The position numbers and the translations under genes were made by a program. 13,427 nucleotides of DNA from Anaerobacillus sp. (GTDB lineage Bacteria; Bacillota; Bacilli; Bacillales_H; Anaerobacillaceae). Below, one piece after another: positions 6,050 to 12,351 of this stretch (positions are counted from its first letter, which is position 1; every line of letters begins with the position of its first letter). The notes beneath the pieces were generated by a model. It was not told the origin of the DNA and did not search any database. It saw only the letters and a program-made list of their open reading frames with translations. The stretch lies in NCBI GenBank assembly GCA_007120055.1, contig SKOL01000406.1, positions 1 through 13,427 on the forward strand, read 5' to 3'.

Positions 6050-7663
6050 TTGGAAAAAGATAAGAAAAACACGGCATCAGAAATAATTGAGAACGCCAAA
6101 AAACTTGCTTTTTATACACGTGTTTCAACGAAAGACCAAAGTGATCTAAAGCATCAAACGGGTGTAGTTGAGAGTTACTTAGATAGATATGGTAAAAAAT
6201 ATACAAAGAACTACCCAGATGAGATATCGGCCTATTCCAAAAGTTATGAAAAAAGAGAAGCCTTTAATGAATTGTTAAATGACGTTGAAAATAAGGAATA
6301 TGATGCAATTGTGGTTTCTGATCGTGATCGACTCTCACGACAAACAGACGAACATATTACCTTAAGAGAAAAGCTAAAGCAATTAGGTATTCCGGTTATT
6401 ATCGCTTCCCAAGATGAGATATATAGTGACGATGACTTTATAAAAAATCTTGTAGAGGATGCCTTAACAAAACTAGAATCCGATACGATATCAACACGAA
6501 CAAAAGCAACGATGCAAACACTGGCCGAAAAAGGTAAATATATCGGTGGTAAACCGCCATTTGGCTTTGAAGCAGAAAAGAAAGCTAATCAAAAGCATGG
6601 GAAATCTAAGCAAGTTGTGGTCGGTTATAATGCAATTCCAGAAGAAATTGGCATTGTAAAGGAAATATTTACACTATACCGTGGTGGAGAAACATTTTCT
6701 AGTATTGCAAAGAAATTATTGTCTAAAGCCTCTTCTAAGAAAAAGGGTTCATATGGTGAAAGAAAGTGGAGTTCAAATACTATTAGAGGAATTATATTAA
6801 ACCCGATTTATACCGGACACTTCGTTTATAATCGGTATGCAGATGGTAAAAACGGTTATAATTTTAAGCCAGTGGATCAATGGCAATGGGTTAAATGTCC
6901 TTTTATTAAAGATCCACCTATTTCTACCGAGGAATGGTGGTATTGCTGGCGTAAATATCAAAGCACTTCTAAAAAGGAGCCAAGGTATCTGAATACTCCC
7001 TACTACTTTAGTAAAATTATTACTTGTTATTGCGATACTTTTATGAGGGGGAAAGACCAGCGCACAAAAGGTAAAGATGGTGAATTGGATGGTTATCGAT
7101 ATTATGTTTGTCCTTCTTGTAAGTGTAAAGTGAAAACTGATGATCTGCATGATTTATTTTTTAAGCTTATTAATAATATTACTACTCCAGAAGAATACGT
7201 AGTAGATGAAATAAAAAAGCTTCTTGAAACAGATCTAGAAGAGGCGAAGCTAACTATAAGTAATTTAATTATTAAAATTAATGAAGAAGAGGAAAATCTA
7301 CGAACCTATAAAAAGTTTGGTAGTATAGAAAAGTCTGAAGATGTACATCTTTTTGATTCGAAAAACCCAAATGTGCTGGCGTATTTAATATCAAAGAAAA
7401 ACAGTGAAGATAAATTAGAAAAATACAAATATCAATCTAATCAGTTAAAAGTATCAAATGAGAAATTAGAGGACTTAATAAAAAATGATGGCGTCATTAA
7501 AGAAACGGTTAAAAGAGTTATTAATAATCTAAGTACAAATGAACAGTCTGATTTAGAAAAAAGGAACTTAGTTTTATTAGTTATAGAGCAATGTGCTTTA
7601 ACAGCACCTAACAAAGTAAAATTTAAAATAAAAAGTGTTCCACCCAAAATAATGGGGTTATGA
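6050..7663 (+). CDS. large serine recombinase 3
   Basis: This 537-residue protein starts at a TTG, with AAAGGAG in the last codons of recombinase 2 as its ribosome binding site. After a 19-residue leader, the catalytic domain shows YTRVSTKDQ (nucleophile Ser26) and SDRDRLSRQ at 90-98. The Recombinase DNA-binding domain covers about residues 165-310, including NPIYTGHFVYNR at 251-262. The zinc ribbon is unusual: Cys326 and Cys328 form CxC, where CxxC is usual, and the second half is CPSCKC (Cys354, 357, 359). A charged coiled-coil-rich region (about 390-500) follows. The last residues end in a lysine-rich segment. It is co-transcribed with recombinase 2; two hairpin terminators follow. Confidence 0.94.
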   Translation: MEKDKKNTASEIIENAKKLAFYTRVSTKDQSDLKHQTGVVESYLDRYGKKYTKNYPDEISAYSKSYEKREAFNELLNDVENKEYDAIVVSDRDRLSRQTDEHITLREKLKQLGIPVIIASQDEIYSDDDFIKNLVEDALTKLESDTISTRTKATMQTLAEKGKYIGGKPPFGFEAEKKANQKHGKSKQVVVGYNAIPEEIGIVKEIFTLYRGGETFSSIAKKLLSKASSKKKGSYGERKWSSNTIRGIILNPIYTGHFVYNRYADGKNGYNFKPVDQWQWVKCPFIKDPPISTEEWWYCWRKYQSTSKKEPRYLNTPYYFSKIITCYCDTFMRGKDQRTKGKDGELDGYRYYVCPSCKCKVKTDDLHDLFFKLINNITTPEEYVVDEIKKLLETDLEEAKLTISNLIIKINEEEENLRTYKKFGSIEKSEDVHLFDSKNPNVLAYLISKKNSEDKLEKYKYQSNQLKVSNEKLEDLIKNDGVIKETVKRVINNLSTNEQSDLEKRNLVLLVIEQCALTAPNKVKFKIKSVPPKIMGL

Positions 7664-7666
7664 TAG

Positions 7667-7701
7667 TGAGCTGCAATTATTGTTATTGTAGCTCATTTTT
7701 T
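7667..7701 (+). terminator. rho-independent terminator after recombinase 3
   Basis: An 11-bp stem with one G-U pair joins TGAGCTGCAAT (7667-7677) to ATTGTAGCTCA (7685-7695) across a 7-base loop, followed by a run of six T. It begins 4 bp after the stop codon and ends the recombinase 2-3 transcript. Confidence 0.85.
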
Positions 7702-7713
7702 ATTCGTCTTTTT

Positions 7714-7747
7714 AAGAGTCTTTCCAACCTGGGAAAAACTCTTTTTT
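7714..7747 (+). terminator. second hairpin terminator in tandem
   Basis: The arms AAGAGT-C-TTTCC (from 7714) and GGAAA-A-ACTCTT (to 7745) pair with one internal mismatch and end in a T-run (CTTTTTT). It stands 18 bp after the first terminator and provides tight insulation of the downstream dyad-rich region. Confidence 0.7.
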
Positions 7748-7889
7748 GGTTTGTAAAGAAACATACAATGCAATAATTTAGGTACTACTTAAATAACAAG
7801 GTTATTTTAATAAATTTTTCGTTTTTATTTAGGGAAAAGATTTTAAAAAACATTAATTTCTCGGTACTTCATAAAGCTTGTACAATTTT

Positions 7890-7939
7890 CCTCGGTAGTT
7901 CACTAAGAAAGGGATCCCTTTCTTAGTGAATTACCGAGG
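7890..7939. repeat. 50-bp near-perfect palindrome
   Basis: The two 25-base arms (7890-7914 and 7915-7939) are inverted copies with a single mismatch (G at 7898 against T at 7931) and no loop; the centre is GGGATCCC. Each arm begins with the CCTCGGTA motif of the array. No T-run follows, so this is not a rho-independent terminator. Candidate roles are a dimer or tetramer binding site, a cruciform-forming origin element, or a symmetric recombinase site. Confidence 0.9.
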
Positions 7940-8001
7940 TGTTTAGAGTAATGTAGGGCTAAAAGTGGACAAGATAAGGGATTTTTTGATGAAGTAGATG
8001 G

Positions 8002-8035
8002 ACAGTTGAATTTTCTGATAAAAGCAGAAAACTGT
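8002..8035. repeat. imperfect hairpin beside the second CTCGGT pair
   Basis: TTTTCTG (8011-8017) pairs with CAGAAAA (8025-8031), and ACAGTT (8002-8007) with AACTGT (8030-8035) as an alternative or extended pairing with a bulge. It ends 3 bp before the CTCGGT motif at 8038. It adds to the symmetry of this gene-free region and may be part of the same regulatory or origin structure. Confidence 0.5.
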
Positions 8036-8236
8036 TTCTCGGTTCTTTATAAAACACTAATATCATTCCTCGGTTTTTAATATTACTAAAGTAAGCTCAG
8101 GCCCAAAAACCACAATTTCTATAGATAAAATGTCATCATACATTAATATTATTAAATCATTATTTGTTAGATCAATCCCTTGATATTGCTGGAAAATTGA
8201 CCGTACTACAGTGTCATTACAATGCAAGTAAGACCA

Positions 8237-8242
8237 TATAAT
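8237..8242 (+). promoter_or_regulatory. perfect TATAAT -10 box before the HTH gene
   Basis: TATAAT at 8237-8242 lies 30 bp before the GTG start at 8273. The upstream -35 candidates are weak (TGTCAT at 19 bp spacing), so activation by a bound protein is possible. Transcription from here would begin near 8249, which excludes the upstream in-frame ATG at 8222 as a start. Confidence 0.45.
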
Positions 8243-8272
8243 TTGGTAACAGCAATAAAGGGGGAGCTTTTA

Positions 8273-9013
8273 GTGGCAAAAAAATATACGACAGAAGAAG
8301 CGTTAGAAATATTACAAAAACATTATGTTACTAAATCAATCCAAATGGTTAGGAGGTTTATCAAGGAAGGGAAATTAGAAGCAGAACGGATAACAGATGA
8401 AAAAACAGGAAAAAGGCGCTTTATTATTGATGAAGATAGTTTGATGGACTTTATTGAAATTAAAAAACCTGGAATGATTGAAAAGGTTAATATGATTAAT
8501 GAAATTAAGAAAGACGGTGGAACAGAAACAAACACTTCAGGAAATACAGTTTCATTTAATGAAGCGCATTTTCAGCAAACTAATGAACTTTTAACAGAGT
8601 TAGTTGAAATATCAAAAATATTAGTTAAGAAAATGGATATGTTAATCGATCAAAATTCTAAAGAAACAAGGACGAAGAAAACAGTTGTCAAAGATCAGCA
8701 TGCCACTAAAACATTAGAGAAATTCGTAAAGCATATAGAGAAGAAAGTTAAGACAGCAGATTTAGCAAATGAGGAATTAATGAAGCAAGCATATTCCGTT
8801 TATTATGATAAAAGTGGAGTCATGAAGACAAATATAAAATCTAATGGAGAATACAAGTGTCCAGAGACCGGGATCAAAGATTCACGCTTTGTTAATTTAA
8901 TTAAAAAAGCAGTACCTATGTACATAAAGAAAAAGACACAAGACGCTCAACTTAGTTTATTTGATTTGGATGATTCTTTTACTCTAGGTGAGGAAGAAGT
9001 TGAACTTAAATAG
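8273..9013 (+). CDS. HTH DNA-binding protein with C-terminal clamp-binding motif
   Basis: I chose the GTG at 8273, preceded by AAAGGGGGAG (8257-8266), giving 246 residues. The ATG at 8222 has no ribosome binding site. Residues 5-62 resemble an excisionase/MerR-like helix-turn-helix: YTTEEALEILQ, then SIQMVRRFIKEGKLEAERI, a GKRRFIIDEDSL wing and a final helix. Residues 95-135 are helical and may oligomerise. The C-terminal third contains YYDKSGVMKTNIKSNGEYKC and then AQLSLFDLDD. QLSLF (residues 226-230) matches the consensus QL[SD]LF by which replication proteins bind the DnaN sliding clamp. The protein follows an iteron-like, palindrome-rich region. I infer a role in replication, maintenance or control of a mobile element, but recognise no named family. 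Confidence 0.88.
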   Translation: MAKKYTTEEALEILQKHYVTKSIQMVRRFIKEGKLEAERITDEKTGKRRFIIDEDSLMDFIEIKKPGMIEKVNMINEIKKDGGTETNTSGNTVSFNEAHFQQTNELLTELVEISKILVKKMDMLIDQNSKETRTKKTVVKDQHATKTLEKFVKHIEKKVKTADLANEELMKQAYSVYYDKSGVMKTNIKSNGEYKCPETGIKDSRFVNLIKKAVPMYIKKKTQDAQLSLFDLDDSFTLGEEEVELK

Positions 9014-9060
9014 CGAAAGAAAACGATGCACAGGGCATCGTTTCCTTTCGCTATTTTTTT
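9011..9060. terminator. shared bidirectional terminator, stop codons inside the stem
   Basis: TAGCGAAAG-A-AAACGATGC and GCATCGTTT-C-CTTTCGCTA (9011-9053) form a stem of about 19 pairs with one mismatch and a very short loop, followed by T7. The TAG stop of the rightward HTH gene is the first three bases of the stem, and the TAG stop of the leftward XRE gene is the last three on the other strand. It terminates both convergent genes. Confidence 0.92.
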
Positions 9061-9374
9061 GAAAACCACTCAATACCATCTTCAAGGTTTTTAAGTAAGT
9101 ATTCAGCAGCTTTTGGATCTTGCACTTCAAGGTCAATGAGCTTCTGCTCAAGTTGTTGCAAGCGTGGTGACAAGTAAGAAGTTGAATTTAATGGCAGCAA
9201 GTGCAATTCACTTTGTAACTTCTCTAATACACTCAATTTGATTGTATCCGATTTACCGGTTTCTAAGTTGCTCAAATAACCCGAAGAAATATCCAATTCC
9301 TTTGCAAATTCATTTAACGAAGTGCCCTTTTTAGTGCGGAGTTCCCTTATCTGTTTCCCCAATTGATCTAACAT
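9051..9374 (-). CDS. XRE-family helix-turn-helix regulator
   Basis: This 107-residue protein begins MLDQLGKQIRELRTKKGTS. Residues 4-60 form a classical XRE/lambda-repressor-like HTH: QIRELRTKKGTSLNEFAKEL, then DISSGYLSNLETGKSD and a final helix. The rest (about 62-107) is acidic and helical (LQQLEQKLIDLEVQDPKAAEYLL) and probably dimerises. I took the ATG at 9374; the TTG codon just before it is also in frame but would leave almost no gap after GGTGA. The gene converges on the HTH/clamp-motif gene and shares its terminator. It could be a repressor of the mobile module or an unrelated host gene; the target is unknown. Confidence 0.88.
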   Translation of the reverse strand: MLDQLGKQIRELRTKKGTSLNEFAKELDISSGYLSNLETGKSDTIKLSVLEKLQSELHLLPLNSTSYLSPRLQQLEQKLIDLEVQDPKAAEYLLKNLEDGIEWFSKK

Positions 9375-9903
9375 CAAATCACCATCCAGTATGAATTGTT
9401 CTGCCTTTTGTGGATGCTTTGTTTAGTTAGTATTCGATTATTCATTGAGGATTCCTTTATAAAAAAATCTACTAATTTCGAGTGGAAACGAGCTTAAAAA
9501 CTGAATTAAAAATGTATCTTTCAAGATTTAATATGGAATCAATTTTATTTTACACGTACCTAAACTTTGAATAATAGCTATTTCTACTTCACCGATAACA
9601 ATTATTACTCCAACAATCTGGCGATTTTCTGTAAAAATAGAGTCGTGCTTTTTTGTTTTAGGCCATAATTGTGGAGTAACTCTTATTACGTAGTAGACTC
9701 TTACTGTGCAACAATTTTCCTTCCGCAACCGGTCCAGATTGTTGAAGATTAATTGCACTCATATCTAGGAACTTGTTATATCTAAAAATGGATATAAATG
9801 TTATTATTTTACTAGGATCAGTATAAGTTTGTGAATGATTTCACTTAAAGTAACGAAGCAGTTTTGTAAAATTAAATACTTTGATAAATGAGGAGGTTTT
9901 ATT
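9375..9903. other. 529-bp stretch with no confident gene
   Basis: The first part should carry the leftward promoter of the XRE gene. A minus-strand frame at 9528-9758 encodes 76 residues but has no ribosome binding site and an unusual composition, and a second minus-strand frame starting at 9762 (MSAINLQQSGP...) stops after about 34 codons; neither is convincing. The stretch around 9719-9748 contains CTTC..CAAC...GTTGAAG, matching the dyad ends of the dispersed spacer repeat. TTATATC/GATATAA (9776-9797) is a short inverted repeat. A copy of TAACGAAGCAGTTTTGTA lies at about 9851-9868, before the next gene. Confidence 0.5.
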
Positions 9904-10179
9904 ATTATAAGGCGAAAATTCTTTATAGCACTAAAAGAAAACTTTTTTAAAATTACATTTAACGGGAAGTTTGTGTTAGCCTTTTTATTTATTATTGTAA
10001 TTATGTATGCAATTTGGAATTATCATTTACAAATTGAATGGTATAACGATGCTCATGGGCGAATTACAGAAAGCGTTCCGAGGGAACAAGCCAAAGTTTA
10101 TATGATTAGTTTTGGAATAATCTCAATGTTACTCTACTTCTTTTTAATAATTAGGGGTGCACTAAAACAAAATAGTTAA
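9904..10179 (+). CDS. two-TM membrane protein, probable ATT start
   Basis: A strong ribosome binding site, AGGAGG (9891-9896), is followed by an open frame with no ATG, GTG or TTG at the right distance; the codons there are ATT ATT ATA. With ATT at 9904 the protein has 91 residues. Its basic, phenylalanine-rich N-terminus (RRKFFIALKENFFKITFNGK) runs directly into the first membrane helix (LAFLFIIVIMYAIW). A loop (QIEWYNDAHGRITESVPREQ) and a second helix (about residues 70-85) follow. The first conventional start, GTG at 9973, has a poorly placed GGGAAG and would begin at the helix edge. An ATT start is rare but known for infC; a mutated start is the alternative. Family unknown. Confidence 0.65.
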   Translation: MIRRKFFIALKENFFKITFNGKFVLAFLFIIVIMYAIWNYHLQIEWYNDAHGRITESVPREQAKVYMISFGIISMLLYFFLIIRGALKQNS

Positions 10180-10210
10180 TTAGAATAATAAACCTTTCTG
10201 AAATAAAGTT

Positions 10211-10273
10211 ATTCAATTAACGAAGTGCATTAGTGGAACAGGTAATGCTACCCTTGTGTCGCGAACGGGTAGG
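10211..10273. repeat. spacer repeat copy with terminator-like inverted repeat
   Basis: TTCAATTAACGAAGTGCATTAGTGGAACAG is a full copy of the dispersed repeat. It runs into CTACCC (10248-10253) and GGGTAG (10267-10272), a 6-bp inverted repeat with T-rich sequence after it that may be a weak terminator between the two membrane-protein genes. Confidence 0.5.
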
Positions 10274-10299
10274 TTTCTTTAATTAGAGAGGAGGTTGTT

Positions 10300-10602
10300 A
10301 TGAGTATTCAAATTGCAATAATTTTAAGTATAGTTTTAATGGGAACAGTTGGAATCATTACTTATTATGTAGGAAATAAAACGTCTGAAAAGTTAATAAA
10401 GTATGCACCAGCAATCGCTTCTGCTTTTGGGTTATTATTCTTTTATGTCAAAATGAATTTCATCACTTATGATACTCACGCTTTTGAAGGTATTTATGAC
10501 ATGATTGCAATCATTTTACTTGCTATTATCTGTGGTGCTTCACTAATAGGAGCTATAATAATTGAGGTAAGAAACAGTGGAAAAAGCAACTTGCAAAATT
10601 AA
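10300..10602 (+). CDS. three-TM membrane protein, YesK-like
   Basis: This 100-residue protein starts at an ATG after GAGGAGG. It has three hydrophobic helices at about residues 4-24, 36-52 and 66-88, with a loop FITYDTHAFEGIYD between the second and third and a basic, polar tail (EVRNSGKSNLQN). The length, the three-helix plan and the AFEG segment before the last helix resemble the YesK-like family of small Bacillus membrane proteins. I give the family with moderate confidence only. It stands alone between two copies of the spacer repeat; function unknown. Confidence 0.75.
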   Translation: MSIQIAIILSIVLMGTVGIITYYVGNKTSEKLIKYAPAIASAFGLLFFYVKMNFITYDTHAFEGIYDMIAIILLAIICGASLIGAIIIEVRNSGKSNLQN

Positions 10603-10610
10603 CTTACTAA

Positions 10611-10642
10611 TTTAAGTAACGAAGCAGTTTAGTGGAAGAGAG
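10611..10642. repeat. spacer repeat copy
   Basis: The spacer carries AAGTAACGAAGCAGTTTAGT followed by GGAAGAGAG. Compare AAAGTAACGAAGCAGTTTTG at 9848 and TTAACGAAGTGCATTAGTGG at 10218. It lies between the YesK-like gene and the lipoprotein promoter. Confidence 0.6.
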
Positions 10643-10663
10643 TAGGTTTAAAAGTTGATTTTT

Positions 10664-10703
10664 CAAAAAGCTTTTTGTTTCCATATGATAAGATTGCTAT
10701 AGT
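10664..10703 (+). promoter_or_regulatory. sigma-A-type promoter with a palindrome over the -35
   Basis: TTGTTT (10675-10680) and TATAGT (10698-10703) have a perfect 17-bp spacing and lie 29 bp before the lipoprotein start. A perfect 14-bp palindrome, CAAAAAGCTTTTTG (10664-10677), overlaps the -35 box, as a repressor operator would. Confidence 0.5.
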
Positions 10704-10731
10704 AGTCTAGCTATTATTTGAGGTGAAAAAA

Positions 10732-11268
10732 ATGATAAAAATATTTACGGTAATGCTGTTTATATTATTAACTTTAGGGGGATTGGCAGCTTGTAATTCA
10801 AATTCACAAGGAAACAGTACTGAAGAAATATTACAGACTGAGGAAGAACAACCAATTCAAAAATCTGACAAAAATAAAAATAGCAAAGTGGAGTTCTACA
10901 CGTTTAATACAATTACTATTTTTGCTTTAGAGGATTTGGTAAAGCCTTTTAGTAAACCTGAATTGCTTTTGAAACCTCAAGGAGAAGGTGATTATCCGGT
11001 TCTAAATGGTGTTGAAGCAAAAGCATATGAATTAAGCGATGGAGCAGTATTTATCCATGTTTATGAAAATAATGGTGATTTAGAAAAAGGTTTAGAGCAA
11101 TTTGATAATATTTATGAACCCTCAAAATGGGGTTTGAAAGTGTATAAGGCGAATAACATATTATTTGTTTATGAACCTGCATATGCAACTGAAGAATTGG
11201 TAAAAGAAAATGATAAAAAATTAAAGGACGCTATTGAAGAGATGATTAAAACTAAAGAAAATTATTGA
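10732..11268 (+). CDS. lipoprotein, unknown function
   Basis: The ATG at 10732 has GAGGTGA 6 bp upstream; the in-frame GTG at 10723 is part of that ribosome binding site and is rejected as start. The protein has 178 residues. A signal peptide ends in the lipobox LAAC with the modified Cys at residue 21. A low-complexity, Asn/Gln/Glu/Lys-rich linker (22-50) follows, then a compact domain (about 51-178). In it, VEFYTFNTITIFALED and GAVFIHVYENNGDLEKGLEQFD suggest alternating strands and helices. The tail (ELVKENDKKLKDAIEEMIK) is a charged helix. It should be anchored to the outer face of the membrane. I recognise no family. A long hairpin follows at 11327-11364. Confidence 0.82.
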   Translation: MIKIFTVMLFILLTLGGLAACNSNSQGNSTEEILQTEEEQPIQKSDKNKNSKVEFYTFNTITIFALEDLVKPFSKPELLLKPQGEGDYPVLNGVEAKAYELSDGAVFIHVYENNGDLEKGLEQFDNIYEPSKWGLKVYKANNILFVYEPAYATEELVKENDKKLKDAIEEMIKTKENY

Positions 11269-11326
11269 TAGTTTTTCAAGAAAAGAGGTTTTAAATGTGT
11301 CATGGATAACTATTCTCTTCGGGATT

Positions 11327-11364
11327 ACTCTTAATATTTTTGAATGAAATTCAAAAAAAAGAGT
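11327..11364. terminator. long hairpin after the lipoprotein gene, possible terminator
   Basis: TTTTTGAAT (11337-11345) pairs with ATTCAAAAA (11349-11357) around GAA, and outer arms ACTCTT (11327-11332) and AAGAGT (11359-11364) extend the stem. The T-run is inside the left arm, and only a weak ACTTTTTATGG tail lies downstream. It lies 58 bp after the stop codon and could stop transcription in either direction. Confidence 0.55.
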
Positions 11365-11387
11365 AAATAACTTTTTATGGGTAAATC

Positions 11388-11422
11388 GCTCTTCAACTAA
11401 AGAATGCGATTGTTGAGGAGCC
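11388..11422. repeat. dyad copy of the spacer-repeat family
   Basis: GCTCTTCAAC and GTTGAGGAGC form 10-base inverted arms with one mismatch, around TAAAGAATGCGATT. It is the clearest dyad form of the TTCAACTAACG...GTTGAAGAGC-type elements scattered between the small genes here. Confidence 0.6.
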
Positions 11423-11509
11423 GTCGTTTGCAGCGGTGCTAAAAAAGTGTGGTTGTAAGATTACTAAATAAATTGGATGACATCAACATTTTATATGCGA
11501 GGAGGATCT

Positions 11510-12199
11510 ATGAAAAATAAGAAAAATACGTTAATCGTCGGCATCCTTACCTTAGCATTGATATTATTCTTGAATGGAAGAACAGAAAATATCGACATTA
11601 CATTCGAAGAAGTGTATGAAAACTTCACAGCTTATGAGTACAAAGCTGAACAGTTTTTAAATGCGCCTAGAAAAGAAAAACTTGAACAAATACTGTCTAT
11701 ATCAAATGAATTTTATCAAAGTTATCGTAAGTTAAATACTCATCAAACATTTTATAATCAAGTGTTTCAACGTGGACCTGTTTTATCAAAAAATGAGAGT
11801 AATATGCTAAAAGAGTTTGCTAATGAACATGAACGAATTAGCGATGAGATTGTTAAGGTAGCTGTTGAAAAATTATACAAAGCGAAAAATATCCTACCAT
11901 TTTTGGAAAAAGCGAAAGATACAGGTTATTTTTCCAATGAGCATTTCACAATCATATATGACAACCAGAAATACGATATTTCAGTTAATGGCATTTTTAA
12001 TACAAGTGAGGGTGATTCAAAATTTTCTCGACGTGTTTTCTTTATATCTGCTAATCAAGATCTTTATTATTTAGAACGCCCAAAAGGAAACTGGTCTTCT
12101 TTTTATACTGAAAATACTTTTGAAATTAAAGATGGGAACACAGTATATTCCATTAGCGCATTTAATATAAAGCATGATTTTGGGTTCTTAAAGGAATAG
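11510..12199 (+). CDS. membrane-anchored or secreted protein, unknown function
   Basis: I chose the ATG at 11510, with GAGGAGG 4 bp upstream, giving 229 residues; an ATG 11 codons earlier is in frame but lacks a site. The N-terminus is KNKK followed by one hydrophobic segment (about residues 7-22, TLIVGILTLALILFLNG), a signal anchor or signal peptide without a lipobox cysteine. The first half of the exported part (about 30-130) is helical and charged. The second half (about 135-229) looks like beta strands (HFTIIYDNQKYDISVNGIF, RRVFFISANQDLYYLE). No family recognised. It is a single-gene unit between spacer repeats. Confidence 0.8.
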   Translation: MKNKKNTLIVGILTLALILFLNGRTENIDITFEEVYENFTAYEYKAEQFLNAPRKEKLEQILSISNEFYQSYRKLNTHQTFYNQVFQRGPVLSKNESNMLKEFANEHERISDEIVKVAVEKLYKAKNILPFLEKAKDTGYFSNEHFTIIYDNQKYDISVNGIFNTSEGDSKFSRRVFFISANQDLYYLERPKGNWSSFYTENTFEIKDGNTVYSISAFNIKHDFGFLKE

Positions 12200-12220
12200 A
12201 TTCAATTCATAAAAAGCTAT

Positions 12221-12280
12221 AGAATTAACGGGTGCAAGAGTGGAACAAGGGTTGCTGGTGACAGCAGCTCTATTGTTGTT
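12221..12280. repeat. spacer repeat copy with a nested hairpin
   Basis: AATTAACGGGTGCAAGAGTG then GAACAAGGG is a copy of the dispersed repeat. It runs into an imperfect hairpin centred on TGCTG-GTGA-CAGCA, with AACAA/TTGTT outer arms. The downstream TTGTTG (12273-12278) and TAATAA (12297-12302), 18 bp apart, could form the promoter of the DUF2750 gene. Confidence 0.5.
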
Positions 12281-12351
12281 AAAGGGCAGAAGAGTTTAAT
12301 AAGAAGTAGTGTTAAAATAAACGTAAACACACCATCTTAAAAGGACTGTTG

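Larger units (their letters stand above)
7857..8091. repeat. iteron-like array: CTCGGT-headed motifs in two 31-bp-spaced pairs
   Basis: CTCGGT begins at 7860, 7891, 8038 and 8069 in direct orientation; an inverted copy, ACCGAG, lies at 7933-7938. The first and third share TTTCTCGGT-CTT-ATAAA, and the second and fourth share TTCCTCGGT. Both pairs have exactly 31 bp between motif starts (about three helical turns), and the two pairs are 178 bp apart. Elsewhere in the window CTCGGT/ACCGAG was noticed only as isolated hits (near 48 and inside a gene near 6926). The layout suggests binding sites for a DNA-binding protein, such as iterons of an origin or operator sites for the HTH gene at 8273. Confidence 0.7.

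Noticed and set aside
6797..7150. 117-residue minus-strand frame inside recombinase 3
   Set aside because: Shadow of the recombinase coding sequence, hydrophobic by reverse-complement bias, no RBS support.
7890..7939. Palindrome as a rho-independent terminator
   Set aside because: No T-run on either side and two real terminators already follow recombinase 3.
8222..8272. Upstream ATG start for the HTH/clamp-motif gene
   Set aside because: No RBS; a perfect TATAAT box lies inside the extension, while GTG 8273 has AAAGGGGGAG upstream.
9528..9758. 76-residue minus-strand frame (MQLIFNNLDRLRKENCC...)
   Set aside because: No ribosome binding site, odd composition, and another minus-strand frame over the same DNA is equally plausible; it overlaps a copy of the dispersed spacer dyad.
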